From: DASVDK01 sp036381125 [NCBI: Thermodesulfobacteriota bacterium]
Lineage (GTDB): Bacteria > DASVDK01
NCBI GenBank assembly: GCA_036381125.1
Contig: DASVDK010000057.1
Coordinates: 1 to 6,352, forward strand
Length of the DNA stretch: 6,352 bases
Reading direction: 5' to 3'
The position numbers were made by a program, and so were the translations under genes. Below, one piece after another: positions 1 to 6,111 of the stretch. The notes below the pieces were generated by a model. That model worked only from the letters and a program-made list of their open reading frames with translations. It was not told the origin of the DNA and ran no database searches. Numbering within the stretch: position 1 is the first letter of the stretch; every line of letters begins with the position of its first letter.

Positions 1-56
1 GGCGTCTCGGGGGTCGCCGTCACCGGCGACCGGCTCATCCACTGGGCTACACGCAT
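1..56 (-). CDS. CBS-domain protein, N-terminal fragment (cut by window edge)
   Basis: Only the first 18 codons are inside the window; the gene continues past base 1. The translation, MRVAQWMSRSPVTATPET, matches the characteristic opening of bacterial CBS-domain proteins, in which a short strand is followed by W-M-(T/S)-x-x-P-V-T-(V/A)-x-P-x-T. CBS pairs bind adenine nucleotides such as AMP, ATP or S-adenosylmethionine and usually act as small cytosolic energy sensors. The ATG is preceded by GGAGGAG with a short gap of three bases (GGAGG with five), which is a strong ribosome binding site and supports this start. The gene lies 45 bp downstream of a USP gene on the same strand, so it is probably the fourth cistron of that operon. 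CBS and USP proteins are commonly co-regulated in stress and low-oxygen responses. The identification rests on a short stretch, and the C-terminal content (a lone CBS pair or a fusion) cannot be seen. Confidence 0.68.
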   Translation of the reverse strand, partial: MRVAQWMSRSPVTATPET

Positions 57-68
57 CGACTCCTCCAC

Positions 69-95
69 GCGCCCGGCCGCCTCGGCGCCGGGCGC
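69..95 (-). other. GC-rich hairpin between USP gene and CBS gene
   Basis: Perfect 9-bp arms (69-77 and 87-95) with a 9-nt loop begin 6 bp after the stop of the 102-557 USP gene and end just before the ribosome binding site of the CBS gene. There is no U-tract on either strand, so this is a weak candidate for an intrinsic terminator. An intercistronic RNA-stability or attenuation element is equally plausible. In DNA this GC-rich, chance hairpins are common. Confidence 0.35.
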
Positions 96-101
96 CGCGC
101 G

Positions 102-557
102 TCACTTGACGACGAGCACCGGGATCTCGGCCGTGCGCACGACCCGCTCGGCGACGCTCCCCAGGAGCGCGCGACGAAGCCCCGTCCGGCCGTGCGTCCC
201 CATGACGATGAGGTCGGCCTTCGCCTCCGTGGCGGCCCGGACGATGGCGTCGGCCGCGGAGGCGCCGGCCTCCACCAGCGCGGTCGTCACCGGCACGCCG
301 CCCGCCTCGCGGCCGAACCGCTCGGCGAACGCCTCGAGGTCGCGGCGGGCCTGCTCGCGCATCGACACCTCGGCCGCCCTGAGGTCGTCCATCAGGCCGG
401 GCGCCACGCCGGCGGCGGAGTGCGTGAGGCCGACGAAGGCGTGCAGCACGTGCAGGCGCGCGCCCAGTCGCCCGGCGAGCCAGGCAGCCTGGGCGGCGGC
501 GGCCTCGCTGCCGGCCGAGAAATCGGTCGGTACGACGATGAGCGAGATGGTCTTCAT
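102..557 (-). CDS. Universal stress protein (UspA family), third USP of the operon
   Basis: A 151-residue single-domain USP, the usual family length. It opens with a beta strand and the ATP-pocket aspartate (VVPTDFS, D12). It carries a full nucleotide-binding signature near the C-terminus: G120-T-H-G123, nine residues, then G133-S134 (the G-2x-G-9x-G-S/T pattern of ATP-binding USPs). It ends in the typical IPVLVV strand. USPs are cytosolic dimers, expressed under stress or growth arrest, that bind ATP and influence survival; no specific substrate can be named. The start ATG at 557 is preceded by AAGGAG at a 6-nt spacing. The gene is separated from the USP gene upstream by 48 bp, more than between the first two, and that gap holds a palindrome over the ribosome binding site. 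It is expected to be co-transcribed with its neighbours from the promoter near 1589-1604. Confidence 0.95.
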   Translation of the reverse strand: MKTISLIVVPTDFSAGSEAAAAQAAWLAGRLGARLHVLHAFVGLTHSAAGVAPGLMDDLRAAEVSMREQARRDLEAFAERFGREAGGVPVTTALVEAGASAADAIVRAATEAKADLIVMGTHGRTGLRRALLGSVAERVVRTAEIPVLVVK

Positions 558-562
558 GGCTC

Positions 563-575
563 ACTCCTTAGGAGT
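563..575 (-). promoter_or_regulatory. Palindrome covering the ribosome binding site of the third USP gene
   Basis: On the coding strand the sequence is ACTCCTAAGGAGT, a perfect inverted repeat with 6-bp arms and one central base. In RNA it can form a 5-bp stem with a UAA loop that pairs the GGAG of the ribosome binding site. This could lower or tune translation of the downstream gene. It may also be chance, because any Shine-Dalgarno sequence needs only a nearby CUCC to pair. Confidence 0.3.
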
Positions 576-581
576 CGGAAC

Positions 582-596
582 GCCCGACTGCCGGGC
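582..596 (-). other. Small hairpin between second and third USP genes
   Basis: Arms GCCCG (582-586) and CGGGC (592-596) enclose a 5-nt loop, 9 bp after the stop codon of the upstream USP gene. There is no U-tract. It is at most an intercistronic processing or partial attenuation element, and it may be chance at this base composition. Confidence 0.2.
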
Positions 597-605
597 ACGC
601 AGCCG

Positions 606-1055
606 CTACGCGGTCTGCCCCGTGGTTGTCGACTCTCTGACGGTCAGGACCGGACAGGGAGAAGTCCGGACGATCCGCTCGGCGACGCTGCCGAGCAGCA
701 GCCGGCGCACGCCGCCTCGGCCGTGGGTGCCGACGACGACGAGGCTCGCCCCCTCGGCCTCGGCCGCCCGCACGATGGCGTCGGGCGTCGAGCCCCGGAG
801 CACCCGGGTGCGCGTCTCGATGCCGGCCGCCCGCCCCTCGGCCGCCCGGGCGGCGAGCTCGCGCTCGGCCCAGGCGATCTGCGCCTCGTACACGCGGTCC
901 AGGTCCGCCACCGGAACCTCGGGGCCGACGACGATGTCCTCGACGACGTGGACGATGAGGAGGTCCGCGCCGAGGAGCCGCGCCATGCGCATCGCCTCCC
1001 GGCGCGCCGCGTCGGCGCCGGTCGAGAAGTCGGTCGCGTGCAGGACGGTTGCCAT
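606..1055 (-). CDS. Universal stress protein (UspA family), second USP of the operon
   Basis: A 149-residue USP with the N-terminal strand and pocket aspartate (VLHATDFS, D9). The nucleotide loop is complete: G109-T-H-G112, nine residues (RGGVRRLLL), then G122-S123, followed by the VAERIV helix and a CPVLTV strand. All three glycines are present, so ATP binding is expected from family knowledge. A short hydrophilic tail (ESTTTGQTA) follows the last strand. The ATG at 1055 lies 2 bp after the stop codon of the preceding USP gene. Its GGAGG ribosome binding site sits inside the end of that gene at about 10-nt spacing, so the two are almost certainly co-transcribed and probably translationally coupled. 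It is clearly divergent in sequence from the other two USPs of this operon, so they are paralogues of some age and not recent copies. Confidence 0.95.
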   Translation of the reverse strand: MATVLHATDFSTGADAARREAMRMARLLGADLLIVHVVEDIVVGPEVPVADLDRVYEAQIAWAERELAARAAEGRAAGIETRTRVLRGSTPDAIVRAAEAEGASLVVVGTHGRGGVRRLLLGSVAERIVRTSPCPVLTVRESTTTGQTA

Positions 1056-1057
1056 CG

Positions 1058-1534
1058 CTAGCGCCCCTCCGCCGGCCCGGCGCCGACGATGAGCACCGGC
1101 ACCGGCGCGTGCCGGATGACCTTCTCGGCGACGCTGCCCATGAAGAGGTGCGCGAGACCGGTGCGGCCGTGGGTCGACATGGCGATCGCGTCCGCGTCGG
1201 CGGCGGCCTGCGTGATCCGGTCGGCCGGCTGGCCCTCCTCGACGCGCACGCTCACGCCGAGGTCGCTGCGGCGCACCTGGCGCTTGACGCTCGCGAGGTA
1301 CCGCTCGGCCGCCTGGCGGGCCCGGGCCGTTGCCTCGCGCATCTCGCGCGCGACCCGCTCGGCGTCCCGGACGGTCGCCGTCTCGCCGGGGGGCATGGGC
1401 GGCATGACCATCTCCGGCTCGAGCACTTCGAAGAGGACGAGCTCGCCGCCCGGGGCAGCGATCCGCTCCGCGTGGGCGAGGGCACGCTCCGCGAGCGCCG
1501 AGCCGTCGAGCGGAACCAGTACACGGCGATACAT
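1058..1534 (-). CDS. Universal stress protein (UspA family), first USP of the operon
   Basis: A 158-residue USP and the promoter-proximal gene of the usp-usp-usp-CBS run. It starts MYRRVLVPLDGS with the pocket aspartate D10, the form typical of UspA-type proteins. The nucleotide loop reads S120-T-H-G123, nine residues, G133-S134; the first glycine of the motif is serine. The STHG variant is frequent in USPs and need not abolish ATP binding. Residues about 40-55 form a Met/Pro-rich insert (EMVMPPMPPGET) before a long, charged, Arg/Ala-rich helix at about 55-90. Such inserts are seen in other USPs at this point. The ATG at 1534 has an excellent AAGGAG site at 5-nt spacing. A sigma54-type promoter lies 55-70 bp upstream, so expression probably depends on an NtrC-class activator, with the one encoded nearby the obvious candidate. 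Confidence 0.95.
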   Translation of the reverse strand: MYRRVLVPLDGSALAERALAHAERIAAPGGELVLFEVLEPEMVMPPMPPGETATVRDAERVAREMREATARARQAAERYLASVKRQVRRSDLGVSVRVEEGQPADRITQAAADADAIAMSTHGRTGLAHLFMGSVAEKVIRHAPVPVLIVGAGPAEGR

Positions 1535-1566
1535 GGCGTCTCCTTCCCCGTATCGTTGCGGCCGCG

Positions 1567-1575
1567 ATCGGCCGG
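1567..1575 (+). repeat. Third copy of the 9-mer ATCGGCCGG, near the predicted transcription start
   Basis: The same nine bases form the arms of the inverted repeat at 1653-1681. This copy falls just downstream of the predicted start of transcription (about 1578) of the USP operon. It could be an additional operator half-site or chance. The 9-mer also occurs once inside the kinase gene (3506-3514, reverse orientation), where it encodes Ile-Gly-Arg, so it is not unique to the regulatory region. Confidence 0.3.
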
Positions 1576-1588
1576 CGACCGGTCTGAG

Positions 1589-1604
1589 TGCAAGCAGGAG
1601 GCCA
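1589..1604 (-). promoter_or_regulatory. Sigma54 (-24/-12) promoter of the usp-usp-usp-CBS operon
   Basis: The minus strand reads TGGCCTCCTGCTTGCA. This has the invariant GG and GC separated by exactly ten bases, a perfect TGGC at -24 and a perfect TTGCA at -12. Only the middle bases (CTC against the consensus ACG) deviate. With the C of GC at -12, transcription would begin near base 1578, giving a leader of about 44 nt before the USP ATG at 1534. The site lies in the correct intergenic region and orientation, and an NtrC-type sigma54 activator is encoded upstream on the same strand. That combination makes it much more convincing than the motif alone. No good sigma70 promoter was recognised in this gap. 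Confidence 0.72.
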
Positions 1605-1652
1605 TATGGGCGCCCGGACTGAATCGCGTGTCGATACGGAGCCTTGGCGGCT

Positions 1653-1681
1653 ATCGGCCGGAACGCCGGGTCCCGGCCGAT
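1653..1681. promoter_or_regulatory. Perfect inverted repeat, candidate activator binding site (UAS)
   Basis: The arms ATCGGCCGG (1653-1661) and CCGGCCGAT (1673-1681) are perfect 9-bp complements around an 11-bp spacer, with 20 bp between arm centres (about two helical turns). The element sits about 75-103 bp upstream of the predicted sigma54 transcription start, the usual distance for an enhancer-binding protein site. A competing inner hairpin (1665-1670 with 1672-1677) is also possible. No U-tract follows on either strand, which argues against a plain terminator. Which protein binds is inferred from location only. Confidence 0.45.
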
Positions 1682-1694
1682 GGGGCAGGCGTGT

Positions 1695-1727
1695 CCCGCC
1701 GCGGCGGGTCCGCCCCAGCGCGGGGCG
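1695..1727 (-). terminator. Possible terminator of the regulator-kinase operon
   Basis: Two adjacent GC-rich elements lie 30-62 bp after the kinase stop codon. One is a 6-bp stem with a 5-nt loop (1711-1716 with 1722-1727); the other is a perfect 14-bp palindrome, CCCGCCGCGGCGGG (1695-1708). They could terminate or stabilise the kinase transcript. No U-tract follows, so intrinsic termination is uncertain and read-through into the USP operon cannot be excluded. Confidence 0.35.
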
Positions 1728-1756
1728 TCAGGCGGGGAAGGATCGGACGGGAAGCG

Positions 1757-4723
1757 TCAGACGGGAAGTCCGACCCCGGGAAGCGCGATGGTGAAGGTCG
1801 CACCCTCCCCTTCGCGACTCTCGACCGTCATGACGCCGCCGTGGTCCTTGACGATCCCGAAGCTCACGGCGAGCCCGAGACCCGAACCGGTCGGCTTGGT
1901 CGTGAAGAACGGGTCGAAGATGCGGCCCTGGAGGTCGGCCGGGATGCCGGGGCCGGTGTCGGCCACGCGCAGGCGCACCCAGCCCGGCCGGTCGGGGTCG
2001 GCCGAGGTGGCGAGGCGGATCGCCCCGCCCCCCGTCATCGCCTCGCGGGCGTTGTTGACGAGGTTGAGGACGACCTGCGCGAGCTGGTTCACGTCGCCCA
2101 CCACGAGGGGGAGGTTCGCCCCGAGCTGCTTCTCGATGGTGATGTTCTCCGTGATCGCCTGCTTGCCGACGAGGAGGAGCATCTCGTCGACCACGACGTT
2201 GAGGTCGAGCGGCGCCTTGTGGCCCGGGGTCTTGCGGGCGTAGGAGAGGAGGCTGCGCGCGATGCGGGCGACGCGCTCGGCGTTGCGGCGCAGCACCCCG
2301 AGGTCGTCGCGCACCTCGGCCGGCAGCCCCGTCCGGTCGGCGTCCTCGATCATCAGCTCGATGCGCGACATGATGATGCCGATGGGGTTGTTGATCTCGT
2401 GGGCGACGCCGGCCGACAGGGTCCCGAGCACCGCGAGCTTGTCGGCCTGCTGCGCGGCCCGCTCGAGCGCCACCCGCTCGGTGATGTCCTCGAGCAGGAG
2501 GACCACCCCGTTGGGCCCCCCGCTGTCGCGCAGCAGGCTGCCGCGCACGTTGCGCACCGCCCGGCCGCCCGGCAGCCCGATCTGCTCCACCGCCTCGAGG
2601 ACGAACTCCTCCGCCCGGCCGCCGAGGAGCCGCTCGATGTCCGCGAGCGCGGCCTCGCCGCCGAGACAGGTGCCGAGGTCCCGATAGGACCGGCCGCGGG
2701 CCGACTCCGCGTCGAGACCGGCCTGCCGCGCCATGGCGTCGTTCCAGACCACCACCCGTCCCTCCCGGTCGAGCACGACCAGGCCGTCCCTCAGGCTCTC
2801 GACGACGTTGCGGATGTAGGCCTCGCGCGCCTGCGCCTCCTGGCCCATCCGGGCGAGCATGTCCGCCTGCCGGGCGAGCGCGCTCTCCGCCCGCTTGCGC
2901 TCGGAGACGTTGCGGATGATGACCGTGAACAGGCGCTGGCCGGCGATGTCGATCTGCGAGATGGAGGCCTCGATCGGGAACTCCACCCCGTCGGCGCGAA
3001 GCGCTCGGAGGTCGCCCGGGCGCCACATGGTGCGGCTCGTGACGCCGGTCTCGCCGAAGCGGCGGATGTGCTCGCGGTGCTCCGCCCGGAAGCGCTCGGG
3101 GATGAACCGGTCGAGCGGCTGGCCGATCGCCTCGGACGCCGGGATCTGGAACATCTGCTCGGCGGCGGCGTTGAAGAGGACGATGCGCTGCTCGGCGTCG
3201 ACGCTGATGATCGCGTCCATGGCCGAGCCGATGATGGCGGCCAGGCGGGCCTCGCTCCGCCGCAACGCCTCCTCCGCCTGCTTGCGCTCCGAGATGTCGC
3301 GCAGGATCACGGAGTAGAGCCGCTGGCCGCTCACGTCCATCTGCGAGATCGTCGCCTCGATGGGGAACTCCTCGCCGTCCATCCGGCGGGCGACGAGGAG
3401 CCCGGGGCTGCGCATCGACCGGCTCGTGACGCCGGTCTCGCCGAAGCGGCGGATGTGCTCGCGGTGCGGCGCCCGAAAACGGTCCGGGATGAGCAGGTCG
3501 AGCGGCCGGCCGATCACGTCGGCCGCCCGGCAGCGGAACGTCGCCTCGGCGGCGCGGTTGAAGACGGTGATGCGCTGCGCCTCGTCGATGGTGATGATGG
3601 CGTCCATCGCCGAGTCGATGATGCCGGCGAACCGCGCCTCGCTCTCGCGCAGGGCACGCTCGGCGGCCGCGCGGCCGAGCGCGCTCGCGAGCACGTTGGC
3701 GACCGACTGTACGAAGTGCGCGTGGTCCTCGGAGAAGCGCCGGCCGTCGGTCGCATGGGCGCCGAGGAGGCCGACCGGAGCCGGGTCGCCCGGGATGGCC
3801 ACGCTCACCCCGGAGACGGCGCCGTGCTCGACCAGGAGGGAGGGCGCGGGGAAGCGGGTCTCGGCCGCGAGGTCGTCCACGACGACCGGCCCCGGCGCCG
3901 CGAGGACCACGCCGCCGTACGAGCCGGGCCCGGCCGGGACGGTGGCGCTCCCGACGAGGCCGGCCCGCCAGCCGACGCCGGCCGCGAGCCTGAGCCGGTC
4001 CCCTCCGGCCTCGAGCATCAGGACGCACGCGTAGCGGGCGCCGAGCGTGTCGGCGACCTGCGCGGCGGCGTGGGTCATGAGCGCCTCGAGGTCCCCGCCG
4101 GCGAGCGCCCGCTGTCCGATCTCCGCGACGACCGCCTGCTGCCGCGCGTGGAGCGCGAGGCTCTCCTCGGCCTGCCGCCGCTGCGTGAGGTCGTGCATGA
4201 TCCGGGCGAAGCCGACGAGGGTGCCGCCCCCGTCCCGGACGGGGGTCGTCACGACGCCGGCCCAGAAGCGCGAGCCGTCGGCCCGGACCCGCCACCCCTC
4301 CTCCTCGTACCGCCCGCGCTCGGCCGCCGCCGCGAGGCCGCGGGCCGGGCGCCCGGCCGCGGCCTCCGCCTCGGTGTAGAAGCGGGCCATCGGGCGGCCG
4401 ATCACCTCCTCGGCGCGGTAGCCGAGGATCCGCTCGGCGCCGGCGTTCCACGTCGTGACGCGGCCCGCCGTGTCCACCATGTAGATGGCGTAGTCCTGGA
4501 CGCCGTCCATGAGGAGCCGGAAGCGCGTCTCGCTCGCCTCGAGGGTCGCCTCCTGGCGCCGCGCCCGGACGAAGCTCGCCGCGACCACGGCCGCCATGGC
4601 GCCGCTCAGGACCGCGACGAGGCGAGGCCCGGCGCCCGGCACGAAGCTGTCGAAGAGGAAGGTGACGGCCGACGCGGCGGCGAACGCGAGGACGACGAGC
4701 GCGTAACCGGCCCTGCGGCTCAT
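1757..4723 (-). CDS. Membrane-anchored multi-PAS/GAF sensor histidine kinase (NtrB class)
   Basis: A 988-residue kinase that autophosphorylates on histidine and passes phosphate to a partner regulator, here almost surely the NtrC-type protein encoded just before it. Two hydrophobic segments (about residues 7-24 and 35-52), separated by only about ten residues, anchor it. With no sizeable periplasmic domain, sensing is probably cytosolic or in-membrane. Domains follow as PAS (about 62-186), GAF (about 195-352), PAS (360-485), PAS (489-614), PAS (630-755), HisKA with H775 in AGVAHEINNP, and HATPase with N891 (N box), D922 (DTGPGIP), DPFFTTK (937-943) and GSGLGLA (946-952). All catalytic boxes are intact, and there is no receiver or HPt domain. 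The second and third PAS domains are a tandem duplication. The ATG at 4723 overlaps the regulator's stop codon as ATGA and has no clear ribosome binding site, so translation is probably coupled. The open frame continues upstream but only as a shadow of the regulator gene. Confidence 0.95.
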   Translation of the reverse strand: MSRRAGYALVVLAFAAASAVTFLFDSFVPGAGPRLVAVLSGAMAAVVAASFVRARRQEATLEASETRFRLLMDGVQDYAIYMVDTAGRVTTWNAGAERILGYRAEEVIGRPMARFYTEAEAAAGRPARGLAAAAERGRYEEEGWRVRADGSRFWAGVVTTPVRDGGGTLVGFARIMHDLTQRRQAEESLALHARQQAVVAEIGQRALAGGDLEALMTHAAAQVADTLGARYACVLMLEAGGDRLRLAAGVGWRAGLVGSATVPAGPGSYGGVVLAAPGPVVVDDLAAETRFPAPSLLVEHGAVSGVSVAIPGDPAPVGLLGAHATDGRRFSEDHAHFVQSVANVLASALGRAAAERALRESEARFAGIIDSAMDAIITIDEAQRITVFNRAAEATFRCRAADVIGRPLDLLIPDRFRAPHREHIRRFGETGVTSRSMRSPGLLVARRMDGEEFPIEATISQMDVSGQRLYSVILRDISERKQAEEALRRSEARLAAIIGSAMDAIISVDAEQRIVLFNAAAEQMFQIPASEAIGQPLDRFIPERFRAEHREHIRRFGETGVTSRTMWRPGDLRALRADGVEFPIEASISQIDIAGQRLFTVIIRNVSERKRAESALARQADMLARMGQEAQAREAYIRNVVESLRDGLVVLDREGRVVVWNDAMARQAGLDAESARGRSYRDLGTCLGGEAALADIERLLGGRAEEFVLEAVEQIGLPGGRAVRNVRGSLLRDSGGPNGVVLLLEDITERVALERAAQQADKLAVLGTLSAGVAHEINNPIGIIMSRIELMIEDADRTGLPAEVRDDLGVLRRNAERVARIARSLLSYARKTPGHKAPLDLNVVVDEMLLLVGKQAITENITIEKQLGANLPLVVGDVNQLAQVVLNLVNNAREAMTGGGAIRLATSADPDRPGWVRLRVADTGPGIPADLQGRIFDPFFTTKPTGSGLGLAVSFGIVKDHGGVMTVESREGEGATFTIALPGVGLPV
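3033..3467 (-). repeat. 48-bp direct repeat inside tandem PAS domains
   Basis: Bases 3033-3080 and 3420-3467 are identical over 48 bp. They are offset by 387 bp, exactly 129 codons, which is the length of one PAS unit. They encode the shared peptide REHIRRFGETGVTSR at residues 421-435 and 550-564. By hand alignment the two PAS units (359-487 and 488-616) are about two thirds identical without gaps, so they arose by tandem duplication of a whole PAS domain with its linker. Confidence 0.9.
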
Positions 4724-6111
4724 TGCAGCGTGATGCGGTACTTCGTCATCAGCCGGTGGATCGTCTTGCGATCGATCCCCGCGGCCCTGGCCGCCTGGGA
4801 GATGTTGCCGCCGTGCTGCTTGAGGAGCTCCACGAGGTAGGCCTGCTCGAACGTCCTGATCCACTCGGCCTTGGCCGCCTTGAGGGGCCGGTCGACCGCG
4901 GGGGCGGCGTCGGCCGGCACGCGGACCTGCCGCGACGCCCGGAGCGGCTCGGGGAGGTCGCGCGGCGTGAGGAGCGGTCCCTCGGCCAGCGCGCAGGCCC
5001 GCTCGATGACGTTCTGCAGCTCCCGGACGTTGCCGGGCCAGGAGTGGCGCTCGAGCAGCTCGAGCGTCTCCGGCGCGATCCCCTCGAGCGGCCGCTCGCT
5101 CCGCCGGGCGTACCGCTTGAGGAAGTGGTACGCCAGGAGCGCCACGTCCCCCTTGCGCTCCCTGAGCGGCGGCAGCGGGATCGGGATGACGTTGATCCGG
5201 TAGAAGAGGTCCTCGCGGAACCGGCCCGCCGCCACCTCCGCCTCGAGGTCGCGGTTGGTGGCCGAGACGACCCGGACGTCCACGTCGATCATCCGCGTGC
5301 CGCCGACCCGGCGCACCTGCCGCTCCTGGATGGCCCGCAGGAGCTTCGCCTGGAGCCCCAGGGGGATCTCGCCGATCTCGTCGAGGAAGAGGGTGCCGCC
5401 GCTGGCCGCCTCGAAGAGCCCCGGCTTCGACCGGACGGCGCCGGTGAAGGCCCCCCGCTCGTGCCCGAAGAGCTCGCTCTCGAGGAGGTTCTCGGGGAGC
5501 GACGCGCAGTCGACCGGCACGAACGCGTGCGCCGACCTCGGGCTGTTGGCGTGGATCGCCCGGGCGATCAGCTCCTTGCCGGTCCCCGACTCGCCCTGGA
5601 CGAGGATGTTCGCCTCGGAGCGGGCGGCCTTGCGGACCAGCTCGAGGACGGCGACGATCGCGGAGCTCTTGCCGGCCAGCCCGTCGACCGAGAAGGTGCT
5701 CTGGAGCTGGTCCCTGAGCCGCCGGTTCTCCATGACGAGGCGCCGCTGGCGCAGCGCGCGCTCGACCGCCAGGCGCAGCTCGTCGACGCCGAACGGCTTG
5801 GCGACGTAGTCCCACGCGCCCGCCTTCACGGCCGCGACGGCCGACTCCACGGTGGCGTGCGCGGTGATGACGAGCACGACCGCCTCCGGGTCCAGCTCCC
5901 GGGCCCGCGCGAGCACGCCGAGACCGTCCACCTTCGGCATCTTGAGGTCGGTGAGCACCACGTCGGGGCGCTCGTCCTCGAGGAGCCTGAGGCCCATCTC
6001 GGCGTCGGTGGCGGTGAGGCAGGTGACGCCGCCGCGCTCGAGGAGCCGCTGGCAGTTCACGACCATGTCCGCCTCGTCGTCGATGACGAGGACCCGTCCC
6101 TTCTCCGTCAT
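4720..6111 (-). CDS. NtrC-family sigma54-dependent response regulator
   Basis: A 463-residue enhancer-binding protein that, when phosphorylated, oligomerises and uses ATP to open sigma54 promoter complexes. The receiver (about 5-120) has the acidic pocket D11-D12, phosphoacceptor D55 (TDLKMP), T83 and K105 (AKPF). The AAA+ domain (about 143-385) has Walker A GESGTGKE (173-180), the sigma54-contacting GAFTGA loop (220-225), Walker B LFLDEI (D244, E245), and the WPGNVREL region near 358. A Fis-type helix-turn-helix ends the protein (about 436-458, NISQAARAAGIDRKTIHRLM). Everything needed for phosphorylation-controlled sigma54 activation is intact. The ATG at 6111 is chosen over an in-frame TTG 33 bp upstream because a GAGGGGGG stretch lies directly before it, though with tight spacing, and because the receiver fold begins right after it. 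The stop overlaps the kinase start, so the two form a classic pair. Its likely target is the sigma54 promoter at 1589-1604, inferred from position. Confidence 0.95.
   Translation of the reverse strand: MTEKGRVLVIDDEADMVVNCQRLLERGGVTCLTATDAEMGLRLLEDERPDVVLTDLKMPKVDGLGVLARARELDPEAVVLVITAHATVESAVAAVKAGAWDYVAKPFGVDELRLAVERALRQRRLVMENRRLRDQLQSTFSVDGLAGKSSAIVAVLELVRKAARSEANILVQGESGTGKELIARAIHANSPRSAHAFVPVDCASLPENLLESELFGHERGAFTGAVRSKPGLFEAASGGTLFLDEIGEIPLGLQAKLLRAIQERQVRRVGGTRMIDVDVRVVSATNRDLEAEVAAGRFREDLFYRINVIPIPLPPLRERKGDVALLAYHFLKRYARRSERPLEGIAPETLELLERHSWPGNVRELQNVIERACALAEGPLLTPRDLPEPLRASRQVRVPADAAPAVDRPLKAAKAEWIRTFEQAYLVELLKQHGGNISQAARAAGIDRKTIHRLMTKYRITLQ

Noticed and set aside
1548-1639. 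8-bp inverted pair CCGTATCG (1548-1555) and CGATACGG (1632-1639) flanking the promoter
   Set aside because: The copies are 76 bp apart with no further symmetry; a pair of this size at this distance is expected by chance.
1606-1794. A plus-strand 62-codon frame with an ideal AGGAGG before its ATG
   Set aside because: The AGGAGG is the complement of the middle of the sigma54 promoter on the other strand. The peptide is Arg-rich and motif-free, and runs into the kinase 3' end antisense. A small gene is not excluded but nothing supports it.
1728-4451. A 907-codon minus-strand frame overlapping the kinase
   Set aside because: The product is Arg/Gly/Pro-rich without motifs; the overlapping frame encodes the clear PAS/HisKA/HATPase protein.
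1049-4840. A 1263-codon open frame on the plus strand opposite the kinase
   Set aside because: It is antisense to a kinase with all catalytic motifs intact. The translation is His/Asp/Arg/Ala-rich low-complexity sequence with no recognisable domain, as expected of a third-position-GC shadow frame.
4724-5815. A 364-codon N-terminal extension of the kinase
   Set aside because: The extension is a shadow of the regulator gene. The ATG at 4723 overlaps the regulator stop as ATGA and begins a plausible membrane anchor.
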